A DNA stretch of 29,778 nt from an uncultured Oscillospiraceae bacterium (GCA_900546785.1 URED01000031.1:1-29778), one strand, 5' to 3'. Shown: positions 5,637 to 13,807, counted from the stretch's first letter. Notes: a model not told the origin generated them from the letters alone. Numbers and translations: made by a program.

Positions 5637-7859
5637 ATGAATATTATCAAATATGATAAGCCGGCAAGGAAATGGACGGAAGCTATGCCGCTCGGAAACG
5701 GTTTTACCGGCGCCATGGTGTACGGATCGCTGAAAAAAGAGAAGATTTGTTTTAATGACTGTACTTTGTGGTCAGGATATCCAAAGGATTATAATTCAAG
5801 TGAAAGTTTGAAATATCTTGAAGAAGTGCAGCGGCTGATATTTGATGGCAAAAACAGCGAAGCGGACGCGCTTTGCGCAAGTAAGCTTCACGGTGATTAC
5901 AGCGAAGCATACATGCCGTTGGGAGAGGTTGATCTCAGCTTTAAAGACCTGGATATTTCCGGTTATTCGAGAAGCCTGGATCTTGAAAAAGCCGTTCACA
6001 CCGTTAGCTCAAACGGCTGCCTTGCGGAAATGTTTTCATCCTATCCGGACAGGGTCACTGTCTACAGAATCGAGAGCAAAACGCCGTTTTCGGTAAGAAT
6101 TACTGCCAAGAGCAAGCTGAAGAGCCGTGTTGTTTTTCAGGGTAAATCTTTGTTTTTGGCAGGTAACGCGCCGGATTATGCCGCACCGAATTACCTTTTT
6201 AGGAAAATCCGCCCCATAAGATATAATGAAAGAAAAGCCATGGCGTTTTGCCTGCAAACGAATATCGAAACGGACGGCATTATAAAACGTTTCTTGGGCT
6301 CGGTATCCGTTTTGCGCGCCAAAAGCCTAACTCTCTTTTTCGTTACAGAAACAGGATTTAAGGGCTTTGACAAGATGCCGTGCACAAACAGGGCGGAGGT
6401 CGTAAATAAATGCAGAAGCAGATTTAAAAATACGGATCTGAATTTCGAACGCCTTAAAGAGCGGCATATTGCCGATTATATGAACTTGTATAATAGCCAG
6501 AGATTGTCTTTTCATGCGGCGTATCACGGAGATACAAAAAGCCTTGTAAAAAGCGTTAAGCAGGGCGGCAGTGTAAAGCCGCTTTCCGAGCTGCTTTATA
6601 ACTACGCAAAATATCTTATGATTTCGGGCAGCAGAAAGGGTGGTCAGGCACTTAATCTTCAGGGAATTTGGAATAACTCCAGGCGACCGCCATGGAGCAG
6701 CAATTATACGGTCAATATCAATACGCAGATGAATTATTGGTGCGCCTCGCGCTGCGGCCTTTCCGATTGTATAGAGCCGCTGATACAGATGGTATATGAA
6801 TCCGTTCAAAACGGCGAAAAAACAGCAGAGATAAATTATGGCTGCAAAGGTTTCGCCTGTAATCATAATGTAGACCTTTGGCGCAAAACGTCTCCCGTTA
6901 AAGGTTCGCCCAGTTATATGTTTGCGCCCCTTTGCGGCGTTTGGCTTGCAAACGAGATATATTTTCATTATAAAAACGGTTTTCTTCAAGAATATGCAGA
7001 TAAAGTTGCCTATATCGTTACTGAGGCGGCGCGCTTTGCAAACGATTATCTTGTAATGTATAACGGGCGCTATGTTATCTGCCCGTCTGCATCGCCTGAA
7101 AACTCATTTTATAACGGTTCTAAAGCATGCAATTTGGATTATGCAAGTTCCTTTGATATGGGTCTGGTAAGGCAGGTCTTTAAAAATGCCTCTGAGATAA
7201 GCAAGGATTCTCAGCTTCTTGCCGAAATCAAGGTTAAAGAGCCTTTACTATATGCGTTCGGTTCAGGTGTGAACGGGATTTATGAATGGCATAAGGAATA
7301 CAATGTTCCGGAAAAGGGGCACAGGCATTTTTCACCGCTCTATGCGTTTTACCCCGGCGATCTGATCGGTTATTACGCAGACAAAACAAATGCCGATGCC
7401 GTTAAAAGGCTTTTTGAATACAGACTTGCACATTCCGGTCAGCATATCGGCTGGTCGGCAGCATGGGCGCTCTGCATTTCTTCACGTCTTAGGGATCCGA
7501 ATACGTTTTTATCCGTTTTACGCGGCATGCTTTCAAACTGCGTTTTCAATAACCTTTTCTGCGTTCACCCACCCGAACTTTTTCAGATTGACGGCAACCT
7601 TGGATTTGCTGCGGGCGTCAATGAAATGCTGCTTACGGAAGAAAACGGAATCGCGGAGCTTCTTCCCGCTCTTGCGGATGAATTTAAAGAGAGCGGGGAA
7701 GTGAACGATATGGTCGTTCAAAAAGCGAAAATCAGTTTTAAATGGGAAAACGGTTCGGTAACGTATCTTGATTCCGATTCACCGGTGAAGATTTATAATA
7801 TCCATATTGCGTCTGATGCAAAGATAGGTGAGCACATAAACCTTATAGATGTAATCTGA
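5637..7859 (+). CDS. Glycoside hydrolase family 95 (alpha-L-fucosidase-like), cytoplasmic
   Basis: A 740-residue protein with no signal peptide. The N-terminal domain has the GH95 signature: YDKPARKWTEAMPLGNGFTGAMVYG, then NDCTLWSGYPKDYN and a YMPLGEVDLSF segment. The (alpha/alpha)6 catalytic region carries NINTQMNYW (N360, N362, equivalent to the Asn pair that activates water in AfcA), HNVDLWRKTSPV, SPEN with E488 as the general acid, and QIDGNLG with D652. All these key positions are kept, so the enzyme is probably active. GH95 members hydrolyse alpha-1,2-linked L-fucose or related L-galactose from host glycans and plant polysaccharides. Cytoplasmic location suggests it acts on imported oligosaccharides. 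No transporter, fucose-catabolic gene or regulator lies nearby, so it is a lone gene in an accessory zone. The ribosome binding site is weak (GCGGGG). No clear terminator follows. Confidence 0.92.
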   Translation: MNIIKYDKPARKWTEAMPLGNGFTGAMVYGSLKKEKICFNDCTLWSGYPKDYNSSESLKYLEEVQRLIFDGKNSEADALCASKLHGDYSEAYMPLGEVDLSFKDLDISGYSRSLDLEKAVHTVSSNGCLAEMFSSYPDRVTVYRIESKTPFSVRITAKSKLKSRVVFQGKSLFLAGNAPDYAAPNYLFRKIRPIRYNERKAMAFCLQTNIETDGIIKRFLGSVSVLRAKSLTLFFVTETGFKGFDKMPCTNRAEVVNKCRSRFKNTDLNFERLKERHIADYMNLYNSQRLSFHAAYHGDTKSLVKSVKQGGSVKPLSELLYNYAKYLMISGSRKGGQALNLQGIWNNSRRPPWSSNYTVNINTQMNYWCASRCGLSDCIEPLIQMVYESVQNGEKTAEINYGCKGFACNHNVDLWRKTSPVKGSPSYMFAPLCGVWLANEIYFHYKNGFLQEYADKVAYIVTEAARFANDYLVMYNGRYVICPSASPENSFYNGSKACNLDYASSFDMGLVRQVFKNASEISKDSQLLAEIKVKEPLLYAFGSGVNGIYEWHKEYNVPEKGHRHFSPLYAFYPGDLIGYYADKTNADAVKRLFEYRLAHSGQHIGWSAAWALCISSRLRDPNTFLSVLRGMLSNCVFNNLFCVHPPELFQIDGNLGFAAGVNEMLLTEENGIAELLPALADEFKESGEVNDMVVQKAKISFKWENGSVTYLDSDSPVKIYNIHIASDAKIGEHINLIDVI

Positions 7860-8006
7860 TGTAATGAAATAAGCAGTTTATGAATTATTTCGTTCATGGA
7901 TTAAAGGTTACTATCTGCTTCGGGGATCCCGGAAAGCCCAATAGGCTTTGTGGGGAAAGGAGGAGCGATGGAGTGAGTGAGAGAAGGCTTTTACTACATA
8001 AGCAAT

Positions 8007-8045
8007 AAAAAAAGCCGTCGCGAACGATATGTAATCCGCGACGAC
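8007..8045 (-). terminator. Intrinsic terminator after the tRNA-Ser 3'-end copy
   Basis: On the minus strand GTCGTCGCG (8045-8037) pairs with CGCGACGGC (8022-8014), one pair being G-U, followed by seven T residues. It lies two bases after the partial tRNA copy at 8047-8067 and may be the original terminator of the tRNA locus. The gap 7860-8006 holds a weak hairpin (AAAGCC/GGCTTT) and no gene I can support. Confidence 0.65.
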
Positions 8046-8046
8046 G

Positions 8047-8067
8047 TGGCGGAGAGGATGGGATTCG
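8047..8067 (-). repeat. Partial copy of the tRNA-Ser 3' end (att-like direct repeat)
   Basis: These 21 bases are identical to 8254-8274, which are the CCA end, discriminator, acceptor strand and half of the T arm of the tRNA-Ser gene. Identity stops abruptly on both sides. Integrases that target tRNA genes leave such 3'-end duplications as attL/attR. Only about 186 bp separate the copies and no integrase is present, so any element was lost or was very small. Confidence 0.7.
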
Positions 8068-8210
8068 GCGTCTGCTGCGGCTGCGCCTTGCATACTGTTG
8101 GTTCGGCGACCGAAATGCTGCGCATTTCAGTACTCGCCTTGCCGCTTTTTGCTAAAAACAGCCCGCCGGGCTGTTTTTTTTACGCAAAAACCCTCTCGGG
8201 TTCGAATCCC
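8068..8210. other. Structured insert between tRNA 3'-end copies, ending in a T-arm-like sequence
   Basis: The insert contains a stem-loop with GAAATGC/GCATTTC and an outer GGCGA/TCGCC clamp (8105-8139), a strong symmetric terminator (8154-8180), and GGGTTCGAATCCC at 8198-8210, a complete tRNA T stem-loop sequence. No coding sequence is credible. Open frames across it translate antisense tRNA. It may be a non-autonomous element or a scrambled second tRNA gene. Confidence 0.5.
8154..8180. terminator. Symmetric intrinsic terminator inside the tRNA-linked insert
   Basis: AAAAACAGCCC pairs with GGGCTGTTTTT around GCC, with extra T residues to 8180 on the plus strand. The A and T flanks allow termination in either direction. 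Confidence 0.65.
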
Positions 8211-8216
8211 AATTAT

Positions 8217-8252
8217 AAAAAAAGCAAGGTACGAATGCACCTTGCTTTTTTT
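8217..8252 (-). terminator. Intrinsic terminator of tRNA-Ser
   Basis: GCAAGGT (8224-8230) pairs with ACCTTGC (8239-8245), flanked by seven A on one side and seven T on the other. On the minus strand it follows the tRNA CCA end by one base. The sequence is symmetric and would act in both directions. Confidence 0.8.
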
Positions 8253-8253
8253 A

Positions 8254-8341
8254 TGGCGGAGAGGATGGGATTCGAACCCATGTGGCTTTTGGCCAAACGG
8301 TTTTCAAGACCGCCTCGTTATGACCGCTTCGATACCTCTCC
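8254..8341 (-). tRNA. tRNA-Ser (anticodon UGA)
   Basis: An 88-base class II tRNA gene on the minus strand. The acceptor stem GGAGAGG (8341-8335) pairs with CCTCTCC (8264-8258). The anticodon loop reads CTTGAAA, giving UGA for UCA codons. The long variable arm, the T loop GGTTCGAATCC and an encoded CCA are present. The discriminator base is G. A promoter and a terminator frame it. Its 3' end is duplicated at 8047-8067, marking it as a possible integration target. Confidence 0.95.
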
Positions 8342-8355
8342 GTATTGACTGATTT

Positions 8356-8385
8356 ATAATATCACAAGCCGCCTCGGCTTGTCAA
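8356..8385 (-). promoter_or_regulatory. Promoter of tRNA-Ser
   Basis: On the minus strand a perfect TTGACA is followed by an 18-bp spacer and TATTAT. The spacer and the edge of the -35 box contain the inverted repeat ACAAGCCG/CGGCTTGT around CCT. This may be incidental or may bind a regulator. Confidence 0.7.
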
Positions 8386-8458
8386 GTATAATTTATATAA
8401 TGCACGTAAGTTTCTTTTGGCACCGGAAAAAGTTATCAGGCTCTTAATAAAACAGTAG

Positions 8459-8494
8459 AAAGGGCTGTCTCACGGCGTATGAGGCAGCCCTTTT
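8459..8494 (-). terminator. Hairpin terminator after the DUF5640-like gene
   Basis: AAAGGGCTG-T-CTCA pairs with TGAG-G-CAGCCCTTT. It begins three bases after the minus-strand stop. The T tract on that strand is short (TTTC), so termination may be partial; the plus-strand side has TTTT. Confidence 0.6.
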
Positions 8495-8496
8495 GT

Positions 8497-9159
8497 TTAT
8501 TCTGCGGCGGAGGTATCAGCCTCTGTGCTTTGATCCTCCTGTGAAGCGGAATTGCGGTACTGATCGATTATATCCTGCAACGATTTTTGATTAAAGCTGT
8601 CAACTCTGTCAAATTTATTCGGCTCACTTCCCGTCATCTCATCTCCGTTAGAATCTGTCAGAGTAAGAGAAAGCGTATCGCCGATGATTGAATACTTATA
8701 GACAACATTTTGGTTGGAGTTCGGGTTTTTCAGGATAAGATTGTCACCCTGTACTTCATATTCACCGTCAAAGGTATATGTGGAAAGATAAGAGGTGTAT
8801 GTTCCGTCCTCAAAAAATTCATATGCCGAAAGCCCGGGTGCGGTTTGGCTCTGCCATTTGTTAACAAGCTTACCCTTGTTTGCTTCGCCGGCAATATAAG
8901 TTACCGGATTTGTGCTTGTAACGGCGCAGATAATCGTTGTGCCCGCGGCAATTACTACCAAAACGGCAATGATTACCATCAGTATGACCTGTTTGGTCGT
9001 AAAAACTCTTTTTGTCTTGGCTTGCGTTACTGCTTCTGTTCCGCCGTTATCGTTGCTCTTTTCAGCTTCTGCTGTCCCATTTGCTTCAGCGGAAGTTTTT
9101 TCCGAATCCAAAGCATCAATATCCTGCATTAAATTTTTTTCGTCAAATTCTTTGCTCAT
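8497..9159 (-). CDS. Membrane-anchored protein with DUF5640-like domain
   Basis: A 220-residue protein. Residues 1-55 are acidic and low in complexity and should be cytoplasmic. A single membrane helix lies at about 58-80 (VILMVIIAVLVVIAAG). The exterior part from about 98 to 180 has the lipocalin-like small-domain pattern: KLVNKWQSQ, YEFFEDGTYT, FDGEYEVQGDNLILK and YSIIGDTLSLT, which resembles DUF5640. The tail is rich in Gln, Ser and acidic residues. Function is unknown; relatives are common in Clostridia as lipoproteins or anchored proteins. The start is supported by AGAGGG about ten bases upstream. It lies downstream of prs on the same strand but 120 bases away; no strong promoter was seen between them, so readthrough from prs is possible. 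Confidence 0.75.
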   Translation of the reverse strand: MSKEFDEKNLMQDIDALDSEKTSAEANGTAEAEKSNDNGGTEAVTQAKTKRVFTTKQVILMVIIAVLVVIAAGTTIICAVTSTNPVTYIAGEANKGKLVNKWQSQTAPGLSAYEFFEDGTYTSYLSTYTFDGEYEVQGDNLILKNPNSNQNVVYKYSIIGDTLSLTLTDSNGDEMTGSEPNKFDRVDSFNQKSLQDIIDQYRNSASQEDQSTEADTSAAE

Positions 9160-9281
9160 AAATAATCATCCCTCTAAATTAAGTCTATTAAGCGGCAAAG
9201 CCGTATATGAACGAAATAAACGATTTTGCTGTTCGGCAAGCCGGTCCATAAAACAATAAATGTTCTTGGTTATACGTAAAA

Positions 9282-10457
9282 TTATTTCAGTCCCTTTTTC
9301 CTTAAAAGCGCGTCGATCTTACCCGAAGAATCAAGCAGCGTGGAAACGGAAAGATCATGGTTAAGCGTATCCAGAAAATAAGCCACATATTTTGAAAGCT
9401 CAACGGACTGATACCATTTCCTGCTCAGAAGCTCCGGCGTCTGATATACTCCGTTTGTGGTAAATACTTTTTCAAAAACGCCGTCGTTGTAAGCCTCGTC
9501 AAATACTTCAAGGCCGTTTGCGAAAAGACCGAATGTGGTACATACAAAAATTCTTGCCGCACCAAGCAATTTCAGCTTTCTTGCAACCTCAAGCATAGAT
9601 TCGCCCGAGGAGATCATATCGTCTACGATGATTATGTCCTTGCCTTCAACGGAATCACCGAGGTATTGATGTTCCACGATCGGGTTTCTGCCGTTAACAA
9701 CTTTTGTGTAATCCCTTCTTTTATAGAACATTCCGAGATTTACGCCAAGCTGCGTTGCAAAATATATACATCTGTTCATGGCGCCCTCATCAGGCGAAAT
9801 GATCATAAGATGATCTTTGTTCACTCTAAGGTCTTCAACCGTATTAACGATGGCCTTTATCATCTGATAGGTGGGCATAACGTTTTCAAAGGATTTGTGC
9901 GGTATGGCGTTCTGTACTCTTTGATCGTGCGCGTCAAAGGTGATGATGTTTTCTACGCCGAGCTCGACCAGCTCCTGGAGCGCCATGGCGCAGTCAAGTG
10001 ACTCTCTGCTGGAACGCTTGTGCTGGCGCCCTTCATAAAGCATCGGCATGATTACGGATATCCTTTTTGCCTTTGAAGAGGCGGCAGATATCACTCTTTT
10101 CAGATCGGCATAATGGTCGTCCGGCGATTTCGGAACCGTCATGCCGTACATCTTATATGTAACGCTGTAATTAAAGCAGTCTGTAACGATATAAAGATCA
10201 TATCCTCTTACAGTTTCATTGATTACAGCCTTTCCTTCGCCGCTTCCGAAGCGGGGGTTGGAAATATCGATCATATAGGTATCGCGCTGATAGCCGTAAA
10301 AAGCTATAGAGCCTTGGTGCTCAAGCGCCTGCGTTTTGCGCCACTGCACAAGGTATTTATCCACCTTGTCGGCAAAAGCCTCGCAGCCGGGCATAGCAAT
10401 GATCCCAAGCGGTCCGTAGGGTATAGTTTCAACGTTCTGAGCAGTTAATCTTGCCAT
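9282..10457 (-). CDS. prs: Ribose-phosphate pyrophosphokinase
   Basis: This cytoplasmic enzyme makes PRPP from ribose 5-phosphate and ATP for purine, pyrimidine, His, Trp and NAD synthesis. The 391-residue product has the features of the family: FGSGEGKAVINETVRGYDLYIV near 70-91, the flexible catalytic loop YEGRQHKRSSRE at 141-152, TFDAHDQR near 173-180, and the PRPP-binding loop IIIVDDMISSGESM near 275-288. It is longer than the common 310-320 residue enzyme. The extra length is at both ends, including an N-terminal extension and insertions around YGYQRD, as in a clostridial subgroup. AAGGAG precedes the ATG, and a good promoter lies about 70 bases upstream. Confidence 0.93.
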   Translation of the reverse strand: MARLTAQNVETIPYGPLGIIAMPGCEAFADKVDKYLVQWRKTQALEHQGSIAFYGYQRDTYMIDISNPRFGSGEGKAVINETVRGYDLYIVTDCFNYSVTYKMYGMTVPKSPDDHYADLKRVISAASSKAKRISVIMPMLYEGRQHKRSSRESLDCAMALQELVELGVENIITFDAHDQRVQNAIPHKSFENVMPTYQMIKAIVNTVEDLRVNKDHLMIISPDEGAMNRCIYFATQLGVNLGMFYKRRDYTKVVNGRNPIVEHQYLGDSVEGKDIIIVDDMISSGESMLEVARKLKLLGAARIFVCTTFGLFANGLEVFDEAYNDGVFEKVFTTNGVYQTPELLSRKWYQSVELSKYVAYFLDTLNHDLSVSTLLDSSGKIDALLRKKGLK

Positions 10458-10527
10458 GTTACTTCTCCTTACTTTTCCGTTAAAGCCCGCGGGCGCTCAA
10501 AATCTGCCCGCCTTGCTTTACGGTGGT

Positions 10528-10556
10528 ATTTTACAACATTCTCAAATGCTTGTAAA
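10528..10556 (-). promoter_or_regulatory. Sigma-A promoter of prs
   Basis: On the minus strand TTTACA, a 17-bp spacer and TAAAAT lie between the upstream yfhO-like gene and prs. The leader of about 65 bases contains a GC-rich inverted repeat (GCCCGCGGGC) but no recognisable purine riboswitch. Confidence 0.65.
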
Positions 10557-10565
10557 CACAGATTT

Positions 10566-13500
10566 TTAACTTTTTACAAAATTGTCATTTATTACTTTTT
10601 TATTCTTGCTTTTTCGTATTTTATTTATATAAAATGCCGCAGTGCAGAGAAGTGTAACGCCGCTGACAGCTGCGCCTGCAATCATCATTTTCGGCGTATA
10701 AACATATTCAACCGTGTGTTCTCCGGGCTTTATCATAGCACCCAGCTGGCAGCCGCCTATCTCAAAGGTCGGCACCTTTTCGCCGTCAATATACACGCTC
10801 CAGCCCTCGTCATAGGGTATCGAGGAATAAAGCACACTGTTTTCAGCCGTGTAAACCGTGCCCGTTATCTTTGTGTCGGTATGCTCTTCCACCTGCATAG
10901 CGCCCGCAAGCAGTTTTGCATATCCGGCGTCAAGCACGTCCTTGTTCACGCTGTAAGCGTAAAATCCAACGTTTTCATCACCTGCGGAAAGCGCCGAGCA
11001 GTCCAGCGATACCGTTACCGTGTCTCCCTCCTCAAAATATCCAAGATCAATGATGTAGGGCGTTTCAATATTATATGATTCGGATTTTTCCTCATTTATT
11101 ACGCTGATGTTCGTAATGTCTGACGCCGTTACATAAATATACAGATTGCCGCTGACCGTTGCGCTTATGGTCACAGCCGTTTCGGCATACGAAGCATTTT
11201 CCAGCCGTTCGATCCAGTGCAGCCCCGCGTCTTCAAACGGATCGCCTGTCATTCCCGTAAAATTTGTACCAACATAATTTACCGGCACGAATACCCCGGA
11301 ATATCCGGTTGCAAGTGAAAACAGGCTTTCCTGAACCGCAAAGGGATCTCCCTCTGTCGTGTACCATCCCTCTATGTTTTGATTTACACAGAAGACTTTG
11401 GGTAAAAAGTAATCATTTTCGTAAACGGTAGCTGCACTGTCGGCAGTTTCGTAATACCTTGTATAATACTCGGTAGAGGGGCGCGTGCTTTCCTCTCTGT
11501 AGACCAGATATTTTATGTTATACATCATGTTATAAACAGGCGTTTGCGTGTTGTAGGTATAGCTGTTTATCCTGTTTCCGTACATACCGAGGCTGTATTG
11601 CAGTCCCGAATATTCCTCATACGCCATCGAGGAGAAAATACTCATGCCGTTGTATCCGTAGAGGCAGGGATCCATCCTTGTGTTCAAAGAGCAAAGTTCC
11701 GTTCTGTAATCTCCGTCGTCGTTCTCTTCAATGTATTGCACAGCGTCGGTGTAGGTTTCATAGTTTGTCGTGTAGGCGCCCTGCGTCTGATTGAACGAAA
11801 ATGCGTTCGGGTCGCAGATAACGACCTCGCAAAACGCAAGCGCGGTCACAAGTACGCCGGAAACGAGCCGCGCAACGCTTTTTTTGCGAACCGCTGCAAG
11901 AAATCCGCAGTATAACAGCAAAAGCGCAAGCGTAGCGTACACGGCAAAATCGCTGCGCATTTTTTCTGTTTGCAGTTCGCTTGTGGCGGCAATGAAAGCT
12001 ACCCAGATGATCCCGACAATAAAGATATCCTTTGTTCTGATTGCATGCAGCTTCATAAGCCCCTTAAAGGCTATAGTAAGTAGTATGAAGGAATACATGA
12101 ATGAATATCTGTACGGCAGGTCGTTGGGGAAATGAAATGCATGCCAGAAGAAGTTAATAAAATTAACATTAAATGAAATGAAAAATAAAGCTATGAGTCC
12201 GGTATACACTGCTTTTTCTTTAAAGCTGATCTTCGGATTCACCATATACAGCGGAACAAGGAGCATCGTTAATACCGAGGTATAAACATTCGGTAAAACG
12301 TCACTGCCGCTTGAGCGTATGGTGGTTTCAAGACCGGCAAAATGCGTCTGAATAAAATCAAGTAGTGAAAAATACGTTTCAAAAGTATCAGGAGCGCTGT
12401 CTGACGTGGCGCTGCTGCCGGAAAGTATACCGTAAACAGGGAGCAGGAAAAACGCGCACGAAAGCCCTGCAAGGAGCGAGCATAATGCAAATTTGAAACC
12501 GCTGCGTATAAACGTCAGATGCAGCAGGTCTTTAAATTTATTTCTTTTTTCATCAGGTGTATAGCCGGAAATATATTTTGTTTTCCCGTTTGAGATAAGA
12601 AAATATGCAATGAAGTATATTACGGAGAATATACAGCACATATATCCGATATAGTATGTGGAATAGAAGATATAAATCAGAGTTAAAAGATACAGACCGC
12701 CTTTGTTATTGTTGACGATCCGTTCAATGCCTAGCGCAAGAAGCGGAAGCGCCATCATGCCGTCAAGCCACATTACATTCCAGAAATAGGCAAGAAAATA
12801 GGCGGAAAACGCATAGAAAACGCCGAAAGCAGCCGAAGCGGGCGAATGCCTGTTCAGGCTTTTTTTAATATAGAAAGCAAAGCTGCCGGCACTGAGTACG
12901 CATTTTACGGTAACGATCGTTGTTATTGCAAGCGGCATTTGCTCTCTGTCAAACAAAAAGATGATGGCAGAAAACGGGCTGGATAAATAGTTAAAATAGT
13001 TGCCCAAAAAGCTTGAACCGCCGCCGGAGGTCCAACTGTATAAAAAGCTCTCAGCTCCGGTCACTCTGTCAAAAAGCTCAACAAAAAGCGGCCCGTATTG
13101 ATGATACAGATCCATTCTTAAAACGGTTGTGTCTCCGAACGGAAAGCAATGGAATATTACAAGAATAAAAAGCATCAGCACAAGCGCAATGCCCATAGAA
13201 AGAAAAACAAATCTGTTTTCAAAAAAACGCTTATAGACCCTGCCGTTTTTAAAATCCGCCGCAGGTTTTGCGCAGTCGAATATGAGTATACGTGAAACCG
13301 GATAATTCAGGATGAAAATGAAAATAAAGGCAGCGAACCACGCCGTGTAGTCATGCAGCCCCAGCACGCCGGCAACGGTAGATACGGCTGCGTATATGCC
13401 GAGATGCGCGGCGCAGTTTATCAGAGAATAGATAATCTGGCGCGGCGTGGTATTCAGCGCGTTATCCCGAAATACAAAAAGCTTTTGCAGAAAAAATAAA

Positions 13501-13688
13501 GCTGTTTCTGCTAAAACAAATCCGATACCGCATGATATCTCCGTATTTATTCCGAAAAAAGTTTTAAACAGCTGCTTTACCGCAAGCAGAATAAAAAAGG
13601 AAAAAACAAAAGAAATGGCATAATTTACGGTCTCACCGTTCATAAATGCGTTTGTATAACGTTTCTTTGTGCTCACTGTGATATCCAT
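10566..13688 (-). CDS. GtrA-YfhO fusion membrane protein
   Basis: A 1040-residue protein. I chose the ATG at 13688, which follows AGGAGG by six bases; the open frame extends to 13736 without support. Residues about 13-135 form a four-helix GtrA-like domain with the typical LFFLQKLFVFRD segment. From about 165 the protein is YfhO-like (PF09586): a helix, then DLYHQYGPLFVELFDR, SFLYSWTSGGGSSFLGN, more than ten membrane helices, and a large extracellular beta-rich part with SIPYDEGWSVYIDGEK and PGEHTVEYVYTPK before the last helix and a Lys-rich tail. YfhO proteins are GT-C-like and in Listeria and Bacillus add sugars to lipoteichoic acid; GtrA proteins are thought to flip undecaprenyl-linked sugars. 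The fusion would join supply and use of the lipid-linked donor; that is inference. It has its own promoter. Confidence 0.88.
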   Translation of the reverse strand: MDITVSTKKRYTNAFMNGETVNYAISFVFSFFILLAVKQLFKTFFGINTEISCGIGFVLAETALFFLQKLFVFRDNALNTTPRQIIYSLINCAAHLGIYAAVSTVAGVLGLHDYTAWFAAFIFIFILNYPVSRILIFDCAKPAADFKNGRVYKRFFENRFVFLSMGIALVLMLFILVIFHCFPFGDTTVLRMDLYHQYGPLFVELFDRVTGAESFLYSWTSGGGSSFLGNYFNYLSSPFSAIIFLFDREQMPLAITTIVTVKCVLSAGSFAFYIKKSLNRHSPASAAFGVFYAFSAYFLAYFWNVMWLDGMMALPLLALGIERIVNNNKGGLYLLTLIYIFYSTYYIGYMCCIFSVIYFIAYFLISNGKTKYISGYTPDEKRNKFKDLLHLTFIRSGFKFALCSLLAGLSCAFFLLPVYGILSGSSATSDSAPDTFETYFSLLDFIQTHFAGLETTIRSSGSDVLPNVYTSVLTMLLVPLYMVNPKISFKEKAVYTGLIALFFISFNVNFINFFWHAFHFPNDLPYRYSFMYSFILLTIAFKGLMKLHAIRTKDIFIVGIIWVAFIAATSELQTEKMRSDFAVYATLALLLLYCGFLAAVRKKSVARLVSGVLVTALAFCEVVICDPNAFSFNQTQGAYTTNYETYTDAVQYIEENDDGDYRTELCSLNTRMDPCLYGYNGMSIFSSMAYEEYSGLQYSLGMYGNRINSYTYNTQTPVYNMMYNIKYLVYREESTRPSTEYYTRYYETADSAATVYENDYFLPKVFCVNQNIEGWYTTEGDPFAVQESLFSLATGYSGVFVPVNYVGTNFTGMTGDPFEDAGLHWIERLENASYAETAVTISATVSGNLYIYVTASDITNISVINEEKSESYNIETPYIIDLGYFEEGDTVTVSLDCSALSAGDENVGFYAYSVNKDVLDAGYAKLLAGAMQVEEHTDTKITGTVYTAENSVLYSSIPYDEGWSVYIDGEKVPTFEIGGCQLGAMIKPGEHTVEYVYTPKMMIAGAAVSGVTLLCTAAFYINKIRKSKNKKVINDNFVKS

Positions 13689-13765
13689 AGGTTTCCTCCT
13701 GATTAAGCAAACAAGAAAATCCGCCCGCGAAAACAATAATGGAAATTCTTACTAACTTATATATT

Positions 13766-13794
13766 AATATAGCATAATGTTTGCGTTTGTTCAA
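13766..13794 (-). promoter_or_regulatory. Sigma-A promoter of the GtrA-YfhO gene
   Basis: On the minus strand TTGAAC, a 17-bp spacer ending TGC, and TATATT. It is divergent from, and 14 bp away from, the sigma-E-like promoter of the spoIIIA operon. Confidence 0.65.
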
Positions 13795-13807
13795 TAAAAA
13801 GTAAGCG

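Noticed and set aside
6327..6989. A 220-residue minus-strand frame inside the GH95 gene.
   Set aside because: It is antisense to conserved catalytic motifs of GH95 and has no recognisable domain.
7960..8010. A strong AAAGGAGGAGCG before a two-codon ORF (ATGGAGTGA) and an 11-residue GTG frame.
   Set aside because: The signal is good but the peptides are tiny and nothing recognisable follows; more likely a relic or chance. It might be revisited if conserved.
7977..8352. Overlapping open frames across the tRNA-Ser region (85-125 residues).
   Set aside because: They translate the antisense of the tRNA and its 3'-end copy plus two terminators. Such proteins are known annotation artefacts.
10458..10527. 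GC-rich dyad in the prs leader as a possible purine-type riboswitch.
   Set aside because: Only one short palindrome is present; no conserved purine or PRPP aptamer core could be recognised.
12269..12490. Alternative small frames within the GtrA-YfhO gene.
   Set aside because: No start signals, and the long frame has consistent membrane topology and family motifs throughout.
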